Assembly: GCF_902168175.1 (NCBI RefSeq)
Contig: NZ_CABHOU010000092.1
Span: 186,001 to 250,000, forward strand
DNA from: an uncultured Chitinophaga sp.
Lineage (GTDB): Bacteria; Bacteroidota; Bacteroidia; Chitinophagales; Chitinophagaceae
Length of the DNA: 64,000 bases
Direction: 5' to 3'
Shown here in pieces: positions 26,488-35,716 of the stretch. Under the pieces are notes generated by a model. That model was not told the DNA's origin and made no database searches. It was given only the letters and a program-made list of their open reading frames with translations. A program made the translations under genes and the position numbers. The first letter of the stretch is position 1. The number at the start of each line of letters is the position of its first letter.

Positions 26488-29400
26488 TTAGAGGGTTACG
26501 TTAATGCCGACGTTATAAATTTTGGTTTGCGGATAGTATTGGCCGCTGCCGGAAGGTAATTCAGGGTCGAAGATCTTTACTTTATCAAAAGTGAGGAGGT
26601 TCTGACCACTTACATATATCCTCAGATCTTCGATACCAATACGTTTGCGCAACTTGTCGGAAAGGGAGTAACCCAGCTCCAGCGTTTTTAAACGGAAGTA
26701 GTCGGTATCCCAGAACCAGAATGTATTTGGCCGGCTAACCCAGTATTCACGGTCACGGTCGTAAGGGCGCGGGAAACTGCCGTCGATGTTATCTTTTGTC
26801 CAGCGATCTTCTACAAACGCTTTAGGGAAGTTGCCTATCAAACCAGATTCTGTGCGCATGTATTGTTTAGCGCCTGCGGCACCCTGCCAAAGCAGGGTGA
26901 GGTCGAAACCTTTATAGCTGGCCGCCATGGTAATACCAAATACCCAGGTAGGTGTTGCGGTCTGGTTATTACGAACGCGATCTTTATCGTTGATCACCGA
27001 GTCTTTATTCACGTCCTTAAAAATCACATCGCCGGGGCGGGCGTCCGCCAGGTGGGGATAATCGTCAATCGCTTTCTGGTCGCGGAATATACCAATGGCT
27101 TCGTAGTAAAGCGCAGAACCAATTTGTTTACCGGTAGATTTTTGCCAGGGCAGCACATTCGGCTCTTCATCCCAGAAGAGGATTTTATTATTGCCATTAT
27201 ATACGTTACCCAGTATCTCATAGGTAAACTTATTGACTGTGCGTTTGTGACCCAGTTGCAATTCAAAGCCCTGATTCTGCACACTTCCAATGTTTTCATC
27301 AGGCAGTGTAAGACCCGTATAAGCTGGAATTGACGCTCTTCTTTTGGCAAGAATGTTAGAACGTTTTTCAAAGAAGTAATCTGCTTCCAGGCTAATGAGG
27401 CCTTTCAGAAATTTAGCTTCCAAGCCCACATCATATTTGTTGGATACTTCCCAGGTAATATCCGGGTTAGGCGTACGCGTTTGATAAATAGCCTTATTCA
27501 ATTCGTCGCCGAACATTACGCCCGTACCGCTAAGACCGTAAGTGGTGAGGTACTGGAAGTTATCGATCTGGTCGTTACCCAGTTGTCCCCACGAAGCGCG
27601 GATTTTGAAGTAATCGGAGATGTTGGAGCTGATGTTGTTTTTCCAAAAACCTTCGCTGCTCGGCACCCATCCCATTGATACGCCAGGGAAGAAACCGAAA
27701 CGTTTGTCGGATGGAAAGTTTTGCGAACCATCGTAACGCCAGTTAAAATCGAACAGGTATTTTTCAGCAAAGTTGTACGATACGCGGCCGAAGTAGTTAA
27801 GACGGGCATATGCATAACCGCCGCCGCCATTGTTTTTCTCACGATCGCTACCGGCAAATATCTGGTCTACCAGGTCGGAAATAAAGTATTTCCTGATCGC
27901 ATACAGGTTATCGCCTTTCGCCTCACTTTTTTCCACCGCCATGAAAGTGCTGAGGTAATGTTTGCCAAAGGTTTTGGAGTAATTGATCTTACCATTGATG
28001 GTGATGGTTTGGCCCTGGTTATACCATTCCTCCAGCTCGGGCGCGCTCACGCCGCGTTGTGAGCCATTCAGGATAGGTTCGCCGTTAGCGTCGTAACCAC
28101 CGAAGGAATAGAGCGTCCAGGGTTTGGTGAATCTCTTATTGAAATTGAAGTTATTATCCAGCGCAAAGTTGCCATCGATAAACAGGCCTTCTACACCAGG
28201 CACGTAGAACAATAAACCGAGGTTGTTATTCAGCACATAGTTCCTGTCGCGCTGGTAACCAATCTGGTTGGTACCTGTAACCACAGGGTTATCGCCATAC
28301 TCGATGTCGGGGCCAGGCAAACCATTTGGCCATATAGCCGCTTCAGTAGGACGGCCGCGCAGCAGGGCACGGAAAATGGAACCGGCACTGCGTGGTGGAA
28401 AGTTCCTGTCTTCCAGCCTGCCCGAGAGGTCGAGCCTAACGGTGAGGTAACGGTTGATATTTGCATCCATGTTTGCACGAATGCTGTGCTGGCGGTATTT
28501 GGTGGCGCTGCTTTTATAAATACCATCCTGAAAAAGCGTACCCAGCGAAATGAAGTACAGTATTTTTTCATTACCTCCTCTCACAGAAAGGTCGTGGCGG
28601 TTTTGGAGGGAGATGGGTTTAATCGCCGCATCCAGCCAGTCGGTGTTGGGGTAACCCCATGGATCAGAACCATCTTTATACTTCTGGATTTCTTCCGGAG
28701 TATTAGTGATAGGAGAGCCGCCCGCTTCGTTAATTTCGTTCTGGACCTGTGCATAAGTGGCAGCATCGGCCATTTCAGGCAAACGGGTAGGTGTAGTAAA
28801 GCCCTGGTTAAAGCTGTAGCTTAACATAGGTTTACTGGTTTTACCCCTTTTAGTGGTGATGAGGATAACACCGTTGGCTGCACGTGAACCGTAAATGGCG
28901 GCAGACGCATCTTTTAACACTGAAATGTTTTCAATATCATTTGGGTTGATGCGTTGGAGGCCATCGCGGGGAATACCATCGATTACCGTTAGCGGGTTGG
29001 CGTTACCGAGTGTAGCGCGGCCACGAATGAGCAGGCTGGAGCCATCGTAACCCGGCTCGCCGCTGGAGTTAACAGCCACAAGACCAGCTACACGGCCTAC
29101 CAGCGCGTTAGACACGTTTACGGTAGGCGCCTGCTTGATTTCAGAACCTTTTACGGAGCTTACCGCCCCTGTTTTGGTAATTTTTTTCTGTGTACCGTAG
29201 GCTACAACTACGTACTCGTCCAACTGTTTTTCGCTTTCTTTCAGTAAAATGGAAAATGAGGTTTGTCCTTTAATGGATAATTCCTGTGATTCGTAGCCAA
29301 TAAACTGAACTACAAGCGTTGCGTCTGCGTTTACCGCGTTGATGGTGAAATTGCCCTTATCGTCTGTGGTAGTACCTTTGGTGGTACCTTTAATCATTAC

Positions 29401-29577
29401 CGTGACGCCGGGCAGGGAGGCATTTTTTCCATCTCTGATTTTTCCTTTAACGGTAATGTCTTTCGAAGATGTGGGTGAGTTCACAACGTTCTGGGCCTTT
29501 GTATCAGGTGGGCCCAGGGTTACAAATGCAGCGGCCAGCAGCAGCGTGGCGCTGAAAAGGCGTGGAAATGCAATCAT
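26488..29577 (-). CDS. SusC/RagA family TonB-linked outer-membrane receptor
   Basis: A 1029-residue outer-membrane beta-barrel with signal peptide (hydrophobic to about residue 28). A carboxypeptidase-D-like regulatory domain (about 40-120, ITVKGKIRDGKN) is followed by the TonB box region and the plug (NALVGRVAGL, then DGIPRDGLQRINPNDIENISVLKDASAAIYGSRAANGV). The 700-residue barrel ends in an aromatic strand (YNVGINVTL). It forms the TonB-driven channel under the SusD lid encoded just downstream. It is first in the operon, after nearly 500 bases without a gene. No sigma/anti-sigma or hybrid two-component regulator is adjacent, so regulation cannot be read from neighbours. Confidence 0.96.
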   Translation of the reverse strand: MIAFPRLFSATLLLAAAFVTLGPPDTKAQNVVNSPTSSKDITVKGKIRDGKNASLPGVTVMIKGTTKGTTTDDKGNFTINAVNADATLVVQFIGYESQELSIKGQTSFSILLKESEKQLDEYVVVAYGTQKKITKTGAVSSVKGSEIKQAPTVNVSNALVGRVAGLVAVNSSGEPGYDGSSLLIRGRATLGNANPLTVIDGIPRDGLQRINPNDIENISVLKDASAAIYGSRAANGVILITTKRGKTSKPMLSYSFNQGFTTPTRLPEMADAATYAQVQNEINEAGGSPITNTPEEIQKYKDGSDPWGYPNTDWLDAAIKPISLQNRHDLSVRGGNEKILYFISLGTLFQDGIYKSSATKYRQHSIRANMDANINRYLTVRLDLSGRLEDRNFPPRSAGSIFRALLRGRPTEAAIWPNGLPGPDIEYGDNPVVTGTNQIGYQRDRNYVLNNNLGLLFYVPGVEGLFIDGNFALDNNFNFNKRFTKPWTLYSFGGYDANGEPILNGSQRGVSAPELEEWYNQGQTITINGKINYSKTFGKHYLSTFMAVEKSEAKGDNLYAIRKYFISDLVDQIFAGSDREKNNGGGGYAYARLNYFGRVSYNFAEKYLFDFNWRYDGSQNFPSDKRFGFFPGVSMGWVPSSEGFWKNNISSNISDYFKIRASWGQLGNDQIDNFQYLTTYGLSGTGVMFGDELNKAIYQTRTPNPDITWEVSNKYDVGLEAKFLKGLISLEADYFFEKRSNILAKRRASIPAYTGLTLPDENIGSVQNQGFELQLGHKRTVNKFTYEILGNVYNGNNKILFWDEEPNVLPWQKSTGKQIGSALYYEAIGIFRDQKAIDDYPHLADARPGDVIFKDVNKDSVINDKDRVRNNQTATPTWVFGITMAASYKGFDLTLLWQGAAGAKQYMRTESGLIGNFPKAFVEDRWTKDNIDGSFPRPYDRDREYWVSRPNTFWFWDTDYFRLKTLELGYSLSDKLRKRIGIEDLRIYVSGQNLLTFDKVKIFDPELPSGSGQYYPQTKIYNVGINVTL

Positions 29578-30073
29578 GATCAGGGTTTTTGGGTGATAAA
29601 AATGTCTATACCAATTGTTTGTGGAATTGATTTACGGGTTGATGAATAAACGACACACAGCGATTACGCGCGTCCTGTTGCACGGGTATCAGATATGGTT
29701 ACTAAGTCAATTTCGATTTTCGAGAATGGCGTTTTGGGTTTAGCTGAGCTAACGAGTCTTAAGTACGATTTGGATTTTTGGTTTAAAAATTGAGTTGAAA
29801 AATGGTTACATCTGATGGGCGGCCACCGTTGAAAAGCAATAACGTGAAAACGAGGTCAGGCGTCCGGATTTCGTGGAACTACAAACATGTCAGATCTTTT
29901 AAAGGTTATTAGAACTGATATACAACCAAATTAGTTAAAAAATTGTTAAACGTTTTCGAAATATAAGTGTCGCCGCGACACAATCCTTTAAAAAATATCA
30001 AAACGAGACCATTTTTACCTTCCCGGAAATTATAGTCATCAATCATTAACTTTGTTGAATAAACCCTGAATTT
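29578..30073. other. Gene-free region between susC and a divergent lipoprotein gene
   Basis: About 495 bases with no credible open frame. It must carry the susC promoter on the minus strand, though I find no perfect TAnnTTTG box there. A short hairpin GTGTCG-CCG-CGACAC at 29967-29981 and a -7 box for the rightward gene at 30047-30054 are the only structures I can point to. Confidence 0.45.
30047..30054 (+). promoter_or_regulatory. Candidate -7 box
   Basis: TAACTTTG matches the Bacteroidota TAnnTTTG consensus, 19 bases before the ATG at 30074. No matching -33 element was found. Confidence 0.4.
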
Positions 30074-30730
30074 ATGCGGACCAGGACTTTGTTGTTAGTG
30101 TTAACAGGCGCGGGCCTTATATTTTTTGCCTGCAGAAAGGAAACAAGCCAGGAGGGACCATCGAATGAAACACTTTGTGGTTATGCGCCTTACTATACAG
30201 GCTCCTTTTTTTCATATACAGCCACCACCACCGATGGCGATGTAAGCAGTTATACCGTTAGCGTGCTTGGCGATTCTACTGTAGATGCACTGAAATATAA
30301 AGTACTGCAAACCGATGCGGACGGTTCGATTTTGCTGGCCCGCTGCAACAACGGTGTATACACACAAACCGCCAGTGAGGTAGACGTAGATAATTACGAC
30401 GCGGAGCAGATCGTGACCACAAACTTGAAAGATAATGTACGTGCAGGCTCATCCTGGGTAGATACGATTTCGGTAGAAACGCCCCTTGGCGATGCAAGAC
30501 TGGAGTTAAAATATACCATCACTCAAAAAGATTTTGATAAGGTGGTATTGGTAGAAACCTTCAAAAAAGTGATTGCCGTACGCACAGACGCGTCTGTTGT
30601 TATTGCTGGGCTTCCAATAGATCTCGGCACGCTGGGCACCAGCTTTTATGCATTAAACGTAGGTTTAATTCAGATAGATACAGAGAGCGATACCACGCAG
30701 ATTTACAGCTACAACATTAATAAGCCTTAA
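30074..30730 (+). CDS. Hypothetical lipoprotein
   Basis: A 218-residue protein with a lipoprotein signal (hydrophobic run ending in IFFAC, Cys at residue 20). The mature part is predicted to be mainly beta strands with alternating Thr, Ser and Val, and I recognise no domain family. A CGYAPYYTGSFFSYTATTT block after the linker is suggestive of the start of an extracellular beta-domain. It is read rightward. Its stop at 30728-30730 overlaps the stop of the convergent PBP4-type gene by 4 bases, so no terminator fits between them. Its role is unknown. Confidence 0.7.
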   Translation: MRTRTLLLVLTGAGLIFFACRKETSQEGPSNETLCGYAPYYTGSFFSYTATTTDGDVSSYTVSVLGDSTVDALKYKVLQTDADGSILLARCNNGVYTQTASEVDVDNYDAEQIVTTNLKDNVRAGSSWVDTISVETPLGDARLELKYTITQKDFDKVVLVETFKKVIAVRTDASVVIAGLPIDLGTLGTSFYALNVGLIQIDTESDTTQIYSYNINKP

Positions 30731-32043
30731 TACTTCGCCCGGATATTCATCAGGAACTTTTCTGTAGCCCGCCGGATGTTGGTGGAGCTGCTGCGATGAT
30801 TATTTACCAGGATGCTGAAAATATAAGTCTTCCCCTTCTCCGTTACTAAAAAACCACTCAGCGAAACCACGCCGTTAAGCGTACCGGTTTTAGCGAAAAC
30901 TGTTCCCGGGTGTTCGCGGAAATAAGCCCTCAGCGTGCCTTTGCCGCCCGTTGGGAATAGTGCGAATAAACGCTCTTTTGGATAAGTGCGGTACATTTTT
31001 TCTAATACCGTTACAAAGTCGCGCGGCGTAAAAAGATCGAATCGCGAAAGTCCTGATCCATCTACCCACTGTGGTGTATCGGGCAAATCTTTCAACGACG
31101 AGGCTTTCATCATCTCAATTACCTTATAGCTGCTGATAGTGTCCCATTTGAGGGCGGATACCATCATAAGTATTTGTTCGGCAAAGAAATTATCGCTGCG
31201 GTGCATAAAAGGTTGTAGCAAAGTATCGGCTGGTACACTGTGCATAATGCGCACATTAGCACCTGCGGGCCAGGAGGAGCCGATGTATACCGGTTTTTGT
31301 AAGGTGTCCTGCAGGCGGTTGGCAATATCTTTTAAACCTCCGGTGATGTAAGGTACCTCTCCTTCAAGCTTTGCAGTATCGCCAGGTTTATATTTCAGGT
31401 AGAAGAAGTTCCGGCGCTCATCGCGCGTGGCTACAGGTTCGCCCGCACTGTTATCCGGCTGTAGCTGGAAATAATCGGGATGATGAAAAAAGGAAGGAGC
31501 TACATGGTAACCCCGCTTATTATAATTAATCCAGGCCACATTGCCGTACAGCGGAAATTCATTTCGTTCCGGCTGGTAATAATCCGCATAATCGCCCCAG
31601 CCCCAGCCCGGGCCGTAACGCTCGTTCTCATTTACTGCCGGAAGCAGCACAATTCGTTTATTCGTTTTAGAGAGATAGTTAAATAAAGGTTGGTAGCCGA
31701 AATCGGGGTAGAGGAAGGAGGGATCGCCCATGCCCTTGATAAAAACGGCCGTATCGTTTTCTGCATAACGCACAGCTGGCAGCGAATCGCCAAGATGCTG
31801 GAGGGCAGTGTAAAGTGTGATAATTTTTGTGTTGGAAGCCGGTACAAAGAAGCGGTCGTGCTGGTATTGGTATATATATTTGCCGGTTGCAGGATCGTAT
31901 AGCGAAATGCCAACGTGAGCGCTTTTAAGGGCGGGGTTTTGGAGCATTTCATTGGCCCATAATGCAACCTGTTTTGTTTGGGCTGTTGTATTAAGCGCGG
32001 TGAAAGCAATTGATACCAATAGCGCGAGGCGACGCATACTCAT
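30727..32043 (-). CDS. dacB: D-alanyl-D-alanine carboxypeptidase/endopeptidase, PBP4 (DacB) family
   Basis: A periplasmic serine enzyme that removes the terminal D-Ala from peptidoglycan stem peptides or cuts cross-links. I place the start at the ATG 32041-32043, giving 438 residues and the signal peptide MSMRRLALLVSIAF; earlier ATGs at 32058 and 32109 are possible. The catalytic motifs are SNTK (Ser70, Lys73), SDN in a HRSDNFFAEQ block, and KTG in FAKTGTLNG. This is the S13 family arrangement, with the extra domain between the first and second motifs expected for the type. A minus-strand terminator for the preceding gene lies at 32064-32102, so it has its own promoter. Confidence 0.92.
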   Translation of the reverse strand: MSMRRLALLVSIAFTALNTTAQTKQVALWANEMLQNPALKSAHVGISLYDPATGKYIYQYQHDRFFVPASNTKIITLYTALQHLGDSLPAVRYAENDTAVFIKGMGDPSFLYPDFGYQPLFNYLSKTNKRIVLLPAVNENERYGPGWGWGDYADYYQPERNEFPLYGNVAWINYNKRGYHVAPSFFHHPDYFQLQPDNSAGEPVATRDERRNFFYLKYKPGDTAKLEGEVPYITGGLKDIANRLQDTLQKPVYIGSSWPAGANVRIMHSVPADTLLQPFMHRSDNFFAEQILMMVSALKWDTISSYKVIEMMKASSLKDLPDTPQWVDGSGLSRFDLFTPRDFVTVLEKMYRTYPKERLFALFPTGGKGTLRAYFREHPGTVFAKTGTLNGVVSLSGFLVTEKGKTYIFSILVNNHRSSSTNIRRATEKFLMNIRAKY

Positions 32044-32063
32044 AAACAGTTTTATCATCAATA

Positions 32064-32102
32064 TAAAAAAATAACCCCGTGCAGTTAAGCTGCACAGGGT
32101 TT
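32064..32102 (-). terminator. Terminator of the Gfo/Idh gene
   Basis: AACCC-CG-TGCAG pairs with CTGCA-CA-GGGTT (one internal mismatch) around a 5-base loop, with A-rich sequence on the left giving the minus-strand T tract. It lies 19 bases after the oxidoreductase stop at 32121. Confidence 0.8.
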
Positions 32103-32120
32103 GTATCACATCAAAAAATA

Positions 32121-33455
32121 TTAGCTGAAATACTTTACGCTGCCTGGTTTAGCATAAGAATAAAGACCATCCGCATCGGGCAACACCGGAGGAGCTGCGT
32201 CAAATGCGTATTTGGTTGGCTGCAGGCTGATGCCAGACTCCAGCGCTTTATCCCATGGAATAGTCTGACCACTGTAAGTAGCCATACGTCCGATGATAGC
32301 ACTGTGTGTAGCTTCTGCACCCATCTTCGCATCCTGGAATTTAAATTCGCCTTTCGCGATGGCAGCAAAAAGCTCGTCGTGTTCAGTTTGATATGGGTTA
32401 CGTGGTTTTTTATCTTCAAACTTATACACCACGTTTCCTTTATGGTCGAGGATAACAGCTTTATCGGCAATTACCTTTCCTTTAGTACCAACAATTTCCT
32501 CATCTACACGGCTGGTAGAATCTTTCCAGTGGCGACACTGAGCGTTCATTACCACACCGTCCGCATAGCGGTACTCAACGTAGTGGTGGTCGAATATTTC
32601 GCCGTACTCTTTGCCATTACGCCACGAACGACCGCCCATACCTACAGCACTAACGGGAACGCCACCTTTAAACCAGTTACCGGCGTCGATGTTGTGAATG
32701 TGTTGTTCTACGATATGATCGCCGCAAAGCCAGTTAAAGTAATACCAGTTACGCATCTGGTATTCCATTTCGGTGTACTCGGGTTTGCGTGGTTTTACCC
32801 ACAGTGCGCCCTGGTTCCACCAAACCTGGATGGAGAGGATGTCGCCGATAGCGCCGTCCTGCACGCGCTTAACCAGTTCGCGGTAAGAGTCCTGATAGTG
32901 GCGTTGTAAACCAACCACTACGTTCAGTTTTTTAGCTTTCGCCTGTTCGGCAACTTCCAGTACTTTTTTAATACCGGCAGGGTCGGTAGCCACGGGTTTT
33001 TCCATGAATACATGTTTGCCCTGTTTAACCGCCTCTTCGAAGTGGATAGGCCTGAAACCCGGAGGTGTAGTGAGGATTACCACATCGGCCAGCGCAATTG
33101 CTTTTTTGTATGCGTCGAAACCAACGAATTTATTTTCTTCTTTTACAGCAAGACGGCCTTCTTTGCCTTCCATTGCCTCTTTAATATTATCGTAAGCACC
33201 GTCCAGCCTGTCGCGGAAGGCATCGGCCATTGCTACCAGTTGTACGTTTTCTTTAGTGCTGAGGGCTTGCACGGCGGCGCCGGAACCACGGCCACCACAG
33301 CCAATCAGAGCAACTTTGATCACACCGGCAGAACCTGAGAAGTAGTTCGCCTGAGAAAAGAGTGGGGCTGCAAGCATACCTCCCGCCAGCAGGGAGCCTT
33401 GCTTCATGAAATCTCTGCGCCCTTCGTGGAATTTCTGGTCTTTTTCGTTTTGCAT
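32121..33455 (-). CDS. Gfo/Idh/MocA family oxidoreductase, exported
   Basis: A 444-residue NAD(P)-dependent oxidoreductase of the glucose-fructose oxidoreductase type. The N-terminus carries a twin-arginine signal (GRRDFMKQGSLLAGG). The nucleotide fold is KVALIGCGGRGSGAA, and the EKPVATDPAG block supplies the catalytic Lys. The C-terminal beta-sheet domain forms the sugar-binding face. Tat-exported members of this family in Bacteroidota act on sugars in the periplasm. The substrate cannot be told. It lies 122 bases downstream of the SUMF1-like gene on the same strand and near the TIM-barrel isomerase-like gene, so a carbohydrate-derivative pathway is likely. Confidence 0.9.
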   Translation of the reverse strand: MQNEKDQKFHEGRRDFMKQGSLLAGGMLAAPLFSQANYFSGSAGVIKVALIGCGGRGSGAAVQALSTKENVQLVAMADAFRDRLDGAYDNIKEAMEGKEGRLAVKEENKFVGFDAYKKAIALADVVILTTPPGFRPIHFEEAVKQGKHVFMEKPVATDPAGIKKVLEVAEQAKAKKLNVVVGLQRHYQDSYRELVKRVQDGAIGDILSIQVWWNQGALWVKPRKPEYTEMEYQMRNWYYFNWLCGDHIVEQHIHNIDAGNWFKGGVPVSAVGMGGRSWRNGKEYGEIFDHHYVEYRYADGVVMNAQCRHWKDSTSRVDEEIVGTKGKVIADKAVILDHKGNVVYKFEDKKPRNPYQTEHDELFAAIAKGEFKFQDAKMGAEATHSAIIGRMATYSGQTIPWDKALESGISLQPTKYAFDAAPPVLPDADGLYSYAKPGSVKYFS

Positions 33456-33577
33456 GATTGATATTTTACCGGACTTGCGGGTACAGGCCCGTTTTAGTGA
33501 AAGTATTATAAAATGGAACGTGTCTTGGAAACATCTAAAAAGTACAAAATGGTTAGCACATTTTTAGAAATATTTGA

Positions 33578-34540
33578 TTAGCGGGCACCTTTGAACTTGT
33601 CCACGTAATCGGCAAAAAACTGCTCTACTTCTTCCGGAGAAGGTTGCTTAACCGGGCGTACCAGCCTGAAACCAACGAACGGCGAGTCGGCATTCCACCA
33701 ATAACTGCGGGGAATTTGCGGATCGCGGCGGTTCCAGTCCATATTTGACTTAATACGCACTGCGCTGCGAACGCGCCCGGCAGGATCTGCATAGCTGCCA
33801 CCCTTAAGCGTACGCGGATTTTTCGCGGTCGGTTTGTTCGAAGGCTCGCTGCCGCTTATTTTAGACAGATAAGTTTCATCGTACTGGTCCAGCGTCCACT
33901 CGGCCACGTTACCCAGCATATCGTAAAGTCCCCATGCGTTCGGCTTTTTCTCCCCTATTTTATGGTACTTGAAGTCGCTGTTACCCCCAAACCAGGCATA
34001 ATCAGATAGTTTTGTGCTGTCGGCGCCAAATGGATAGGCCGTTGTAGAACCCGCGCGGCAGGCGTACTCCCATTCCGCTTCGGTGGGCAGGCGGTAGAAT
34101 ACGCCGGTTTTTTTATATAGCCACTTGCAATACATAAGAGCGCCGTACTGGCTCATACTATTAGCCGGGAAACCGCCGCTTTTGCCCATACCCAGGGTAA
34201 GGTCTATATATGGAGGGCTGGGACGGGTCATGCCATCAGGCAAGTCTTTTTCTTTGTCAGGATCGGCATAGAAGTCATAGGCATCGAAGCTCACTTCGGT
34301 AGCGCCCATCCAGAAGGGCTCTAACTTCACTTTTTTTTGAGGGCCTTCGTCTGTAGCGCGCCCTTTCTCGGAAGCAGGGCTGCCGATCATAAACTCGCCC
34401 CCTTTAATGGGTACCATCTTAAAAATGATATCCGAACCTGGAATTTTTTGTTCGTAAGCGGTGAATTCCGTTTGTTTTTGTGCATAGGCCGACCCGGCAA
34501 GGAGCGCGGGCAGCAAGAAGGCCACATATTTTTTTGTCAT
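33578..34540 (-). CDS. SUMF1/formylglycine-generating-enzyme-like protein, secreted
   Basis: A 320-residue protein with signal peptide (ending SAYAQ). The fold is the C-type-lectin-like FGE-sulfatase domain: GGEFMIGSP, then FWMGATEVSFDAYDFY, WLYKKTGVFYRLPTEAEWEYACRAGS in part, and GNVAEWTLDQYD. It ends VGFRLVRPV. The two active-site cysteines that true formylglycine-generating enzymes use near the C-terminus are absent: the NRRDPQIPRSYWW and NADSPFVGFRL blocks contain none. It is therefore unlikely to convert sulfatase cysteines, and no sulfatase gene is nearby. It may be a structural or glycan-binding member. It is divergent from the TIM-barrel gene. Confidence 0.87.
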   Translation of the reverse strand: MTKKYVAFLLPALLAGSAYAQKQTEFTAYEQKIPGSDIIFKMVPIKGGEFMIGSPASEKGRATDEGPQKKVKLEPFWMGATEVSFDAYDFYADPDKEKDLPDGMTRPSPPYIDLTLGMGKSGGFPANSMSQYGALMYCKWLYKKTGVFYRLPTEAEWEYACRAGSTTAYPFGADSTKLSDYAWFGGNSDFKYHKIGEKKPNAWGLYDMLGNVAEWTLDQYDETYLSKISGSEPSNKPTAKNPRTLKGGSYADPAGRVRSAVRIKSNMDWNRRDPQIPRSYWWNADSPFVGFRLVRPVKQPSPEEVEQFFADYVDKFKGAR

Positions 34541-34725
34541 TAATAGAATTTATAAAGAAGGATGGGTGAATTTATTAAAATGTTTGCTGGAACGCAATGA
34601 TTATTTGATGAGCATTAACCAATCATGTAAAAACTTGCAATTTTTATAGGATCACTGGTAATTAGCTGAAAAAAGCTATTAAATTTAAAGGCGTATCAAC
34701 AACACTTATATAATTTAAACGCTAT

Positions 34726-35652
34726 ATGGAAAGAAGAAAATTCCTCCAGCACGGCGCACTTGCCGGCATAGGTTCCCTTACTTTCGGGGCCGCCGCAGCT
34801 AATGCAAGCCATGCAGATTCCACGTTACCAGAAAAAGGCAAACCTTTTAATCTCGACTACGCCCCACACGCCGGCATGTTCAAAAACAGCGCGGGCGACA
34901 GCTTCCTCGACCAGATCCAGTTTATGTACGACCAGGGCTTCCGTAGCCTGGAAGACAACGGGATGATGAACAGAAGCGTGGAGGAGCAGGAAAAGGTGAG
35001 TAAACTAATGAGCAAACTCGGTATGCGCATGGGTGTGTTTGTAATAGATGCGGGCGATAACTGGAAAGTATCGCTGGCAACTGGCAAACAAGAATTTAAA
35101 GACCGGTTTGTGGACGTGTGCAACAAAGCCGTAGAAGTGGCTAAACGTGTGAATGCAAAATGGATGACCGTGGTTCCCGGTTACTTTGAACGCAACCTCC
35201 CCATCGGTGTACAAACCGGCAACGTGATCGATGCTTTAAGGCTCGGTTCCGATATCCTCGCCAAACATAACCTCACCATGGTGTTAGAGCCGCTGAGCGA
35301 TAATCCGGACCTGTTCCTGCGTACCGCCGATCAAACCTATATGATTTGCCGCGCCGTAAACAGTCCCGCCTGCAAAATTCTTTATGATATTTACCATATG
35401 CAGCGCAACACCGGCCAGCTTATTCCCAATATGGACTGGTGCTGGAGCGAAATTGCGTACATCCAGATAGGTGATAATCCGGGTCGTAAAGAGCCTACTT
35501 CCGGAGAGATCAACTATAAAAACATCTTTAAATACCTGCACAAAAAAGGCTTTAAAGGTGTATTAGGTATGGAGCATGGCAATGCCTTTCCTGGTAAAGA
35601 AGGAGAGGTATCGCTGATTAAGGCCTACCGCGAAAGCGACAGTTTTCTTTAG
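34726..35652 (+). CDS. Hydroxypyruvate isomerase-like TIM-barrel protein, Tat-exported
   Basis: A 308-residue protein with a twin-arginine leader (MERRKFLQHGALAGIG) and a sugar-isomerase TIM barrel of the AP endonuclease family 2 type. Metal ligands can be placed in TMVLEPLSDN (Glu), CKILYDIYHMQ (Asp, His) and VLGMEHGN (Glu, His). Related enzymes convert hydroxypyruvate to tartronate semialdehyde or isomerise ketoses. An exported copy beside an exported Gfo/Idh oxidoreductase suggests periplasmic sugar conversion, which is inference. The likely terminator is the hairpin at 35668-35697. Confidence 0.85.
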   Translation: MERRKFLQHGALAGIGSLTFGAAAANASHADSTLPEKGKPFNLDYAPHAGMFKNSAGDSFLDQIQFMYDQGFRSLEDNGMMNRSVEEQEKVSKLMSKLGMRMGVFVIDAGDNWKVSLATGKQEFKDRFVDVCNKAVEVAKRVNAKWMTVVPGYFERNLPIGVQTGNVIDALRLGSDILAKHNLTMVLEPLSDNPDLFLRTADQTYMICRAVNSPACKILYDIYHMQRNTGQLIPNMDWCWSEIAYIQIGDNPGRKEPTSGEINYKNIFKYLHKKGFKGVLGMEHGNAFPGKEGEVSLIKAYRESDSFL

Positions 35653-35667
35653 TTAATTTTGATAGAT

Positions 35668-35697
35668 GGATGGCCGGTTAAGGCCGGTCATCCTTTC
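35668..35697 (+). terminator. Terminator after the TIM-barrel gene
   Basis: GGATGGCCGG pairs with CCGGTCATCC (one G-T wobble) around a 6-base loop and is followed by TTTCCCC. It lies 15 bases after the stop at 35652 and overlaps an upstream in-frame ATG (35666) of the next open frame. That argues for the later start at 35717 there. Confidence 0.7.
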
Positions 35698-35716
35698 CCC
35701 ACAAGTACCCCAAATC

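Noticed and set aside
33578..34540. SUMF1-like protein as a true formylglycine-generating enzyme
   Set aside because: No cysteine pair in the C-terminal block where the active site lies.
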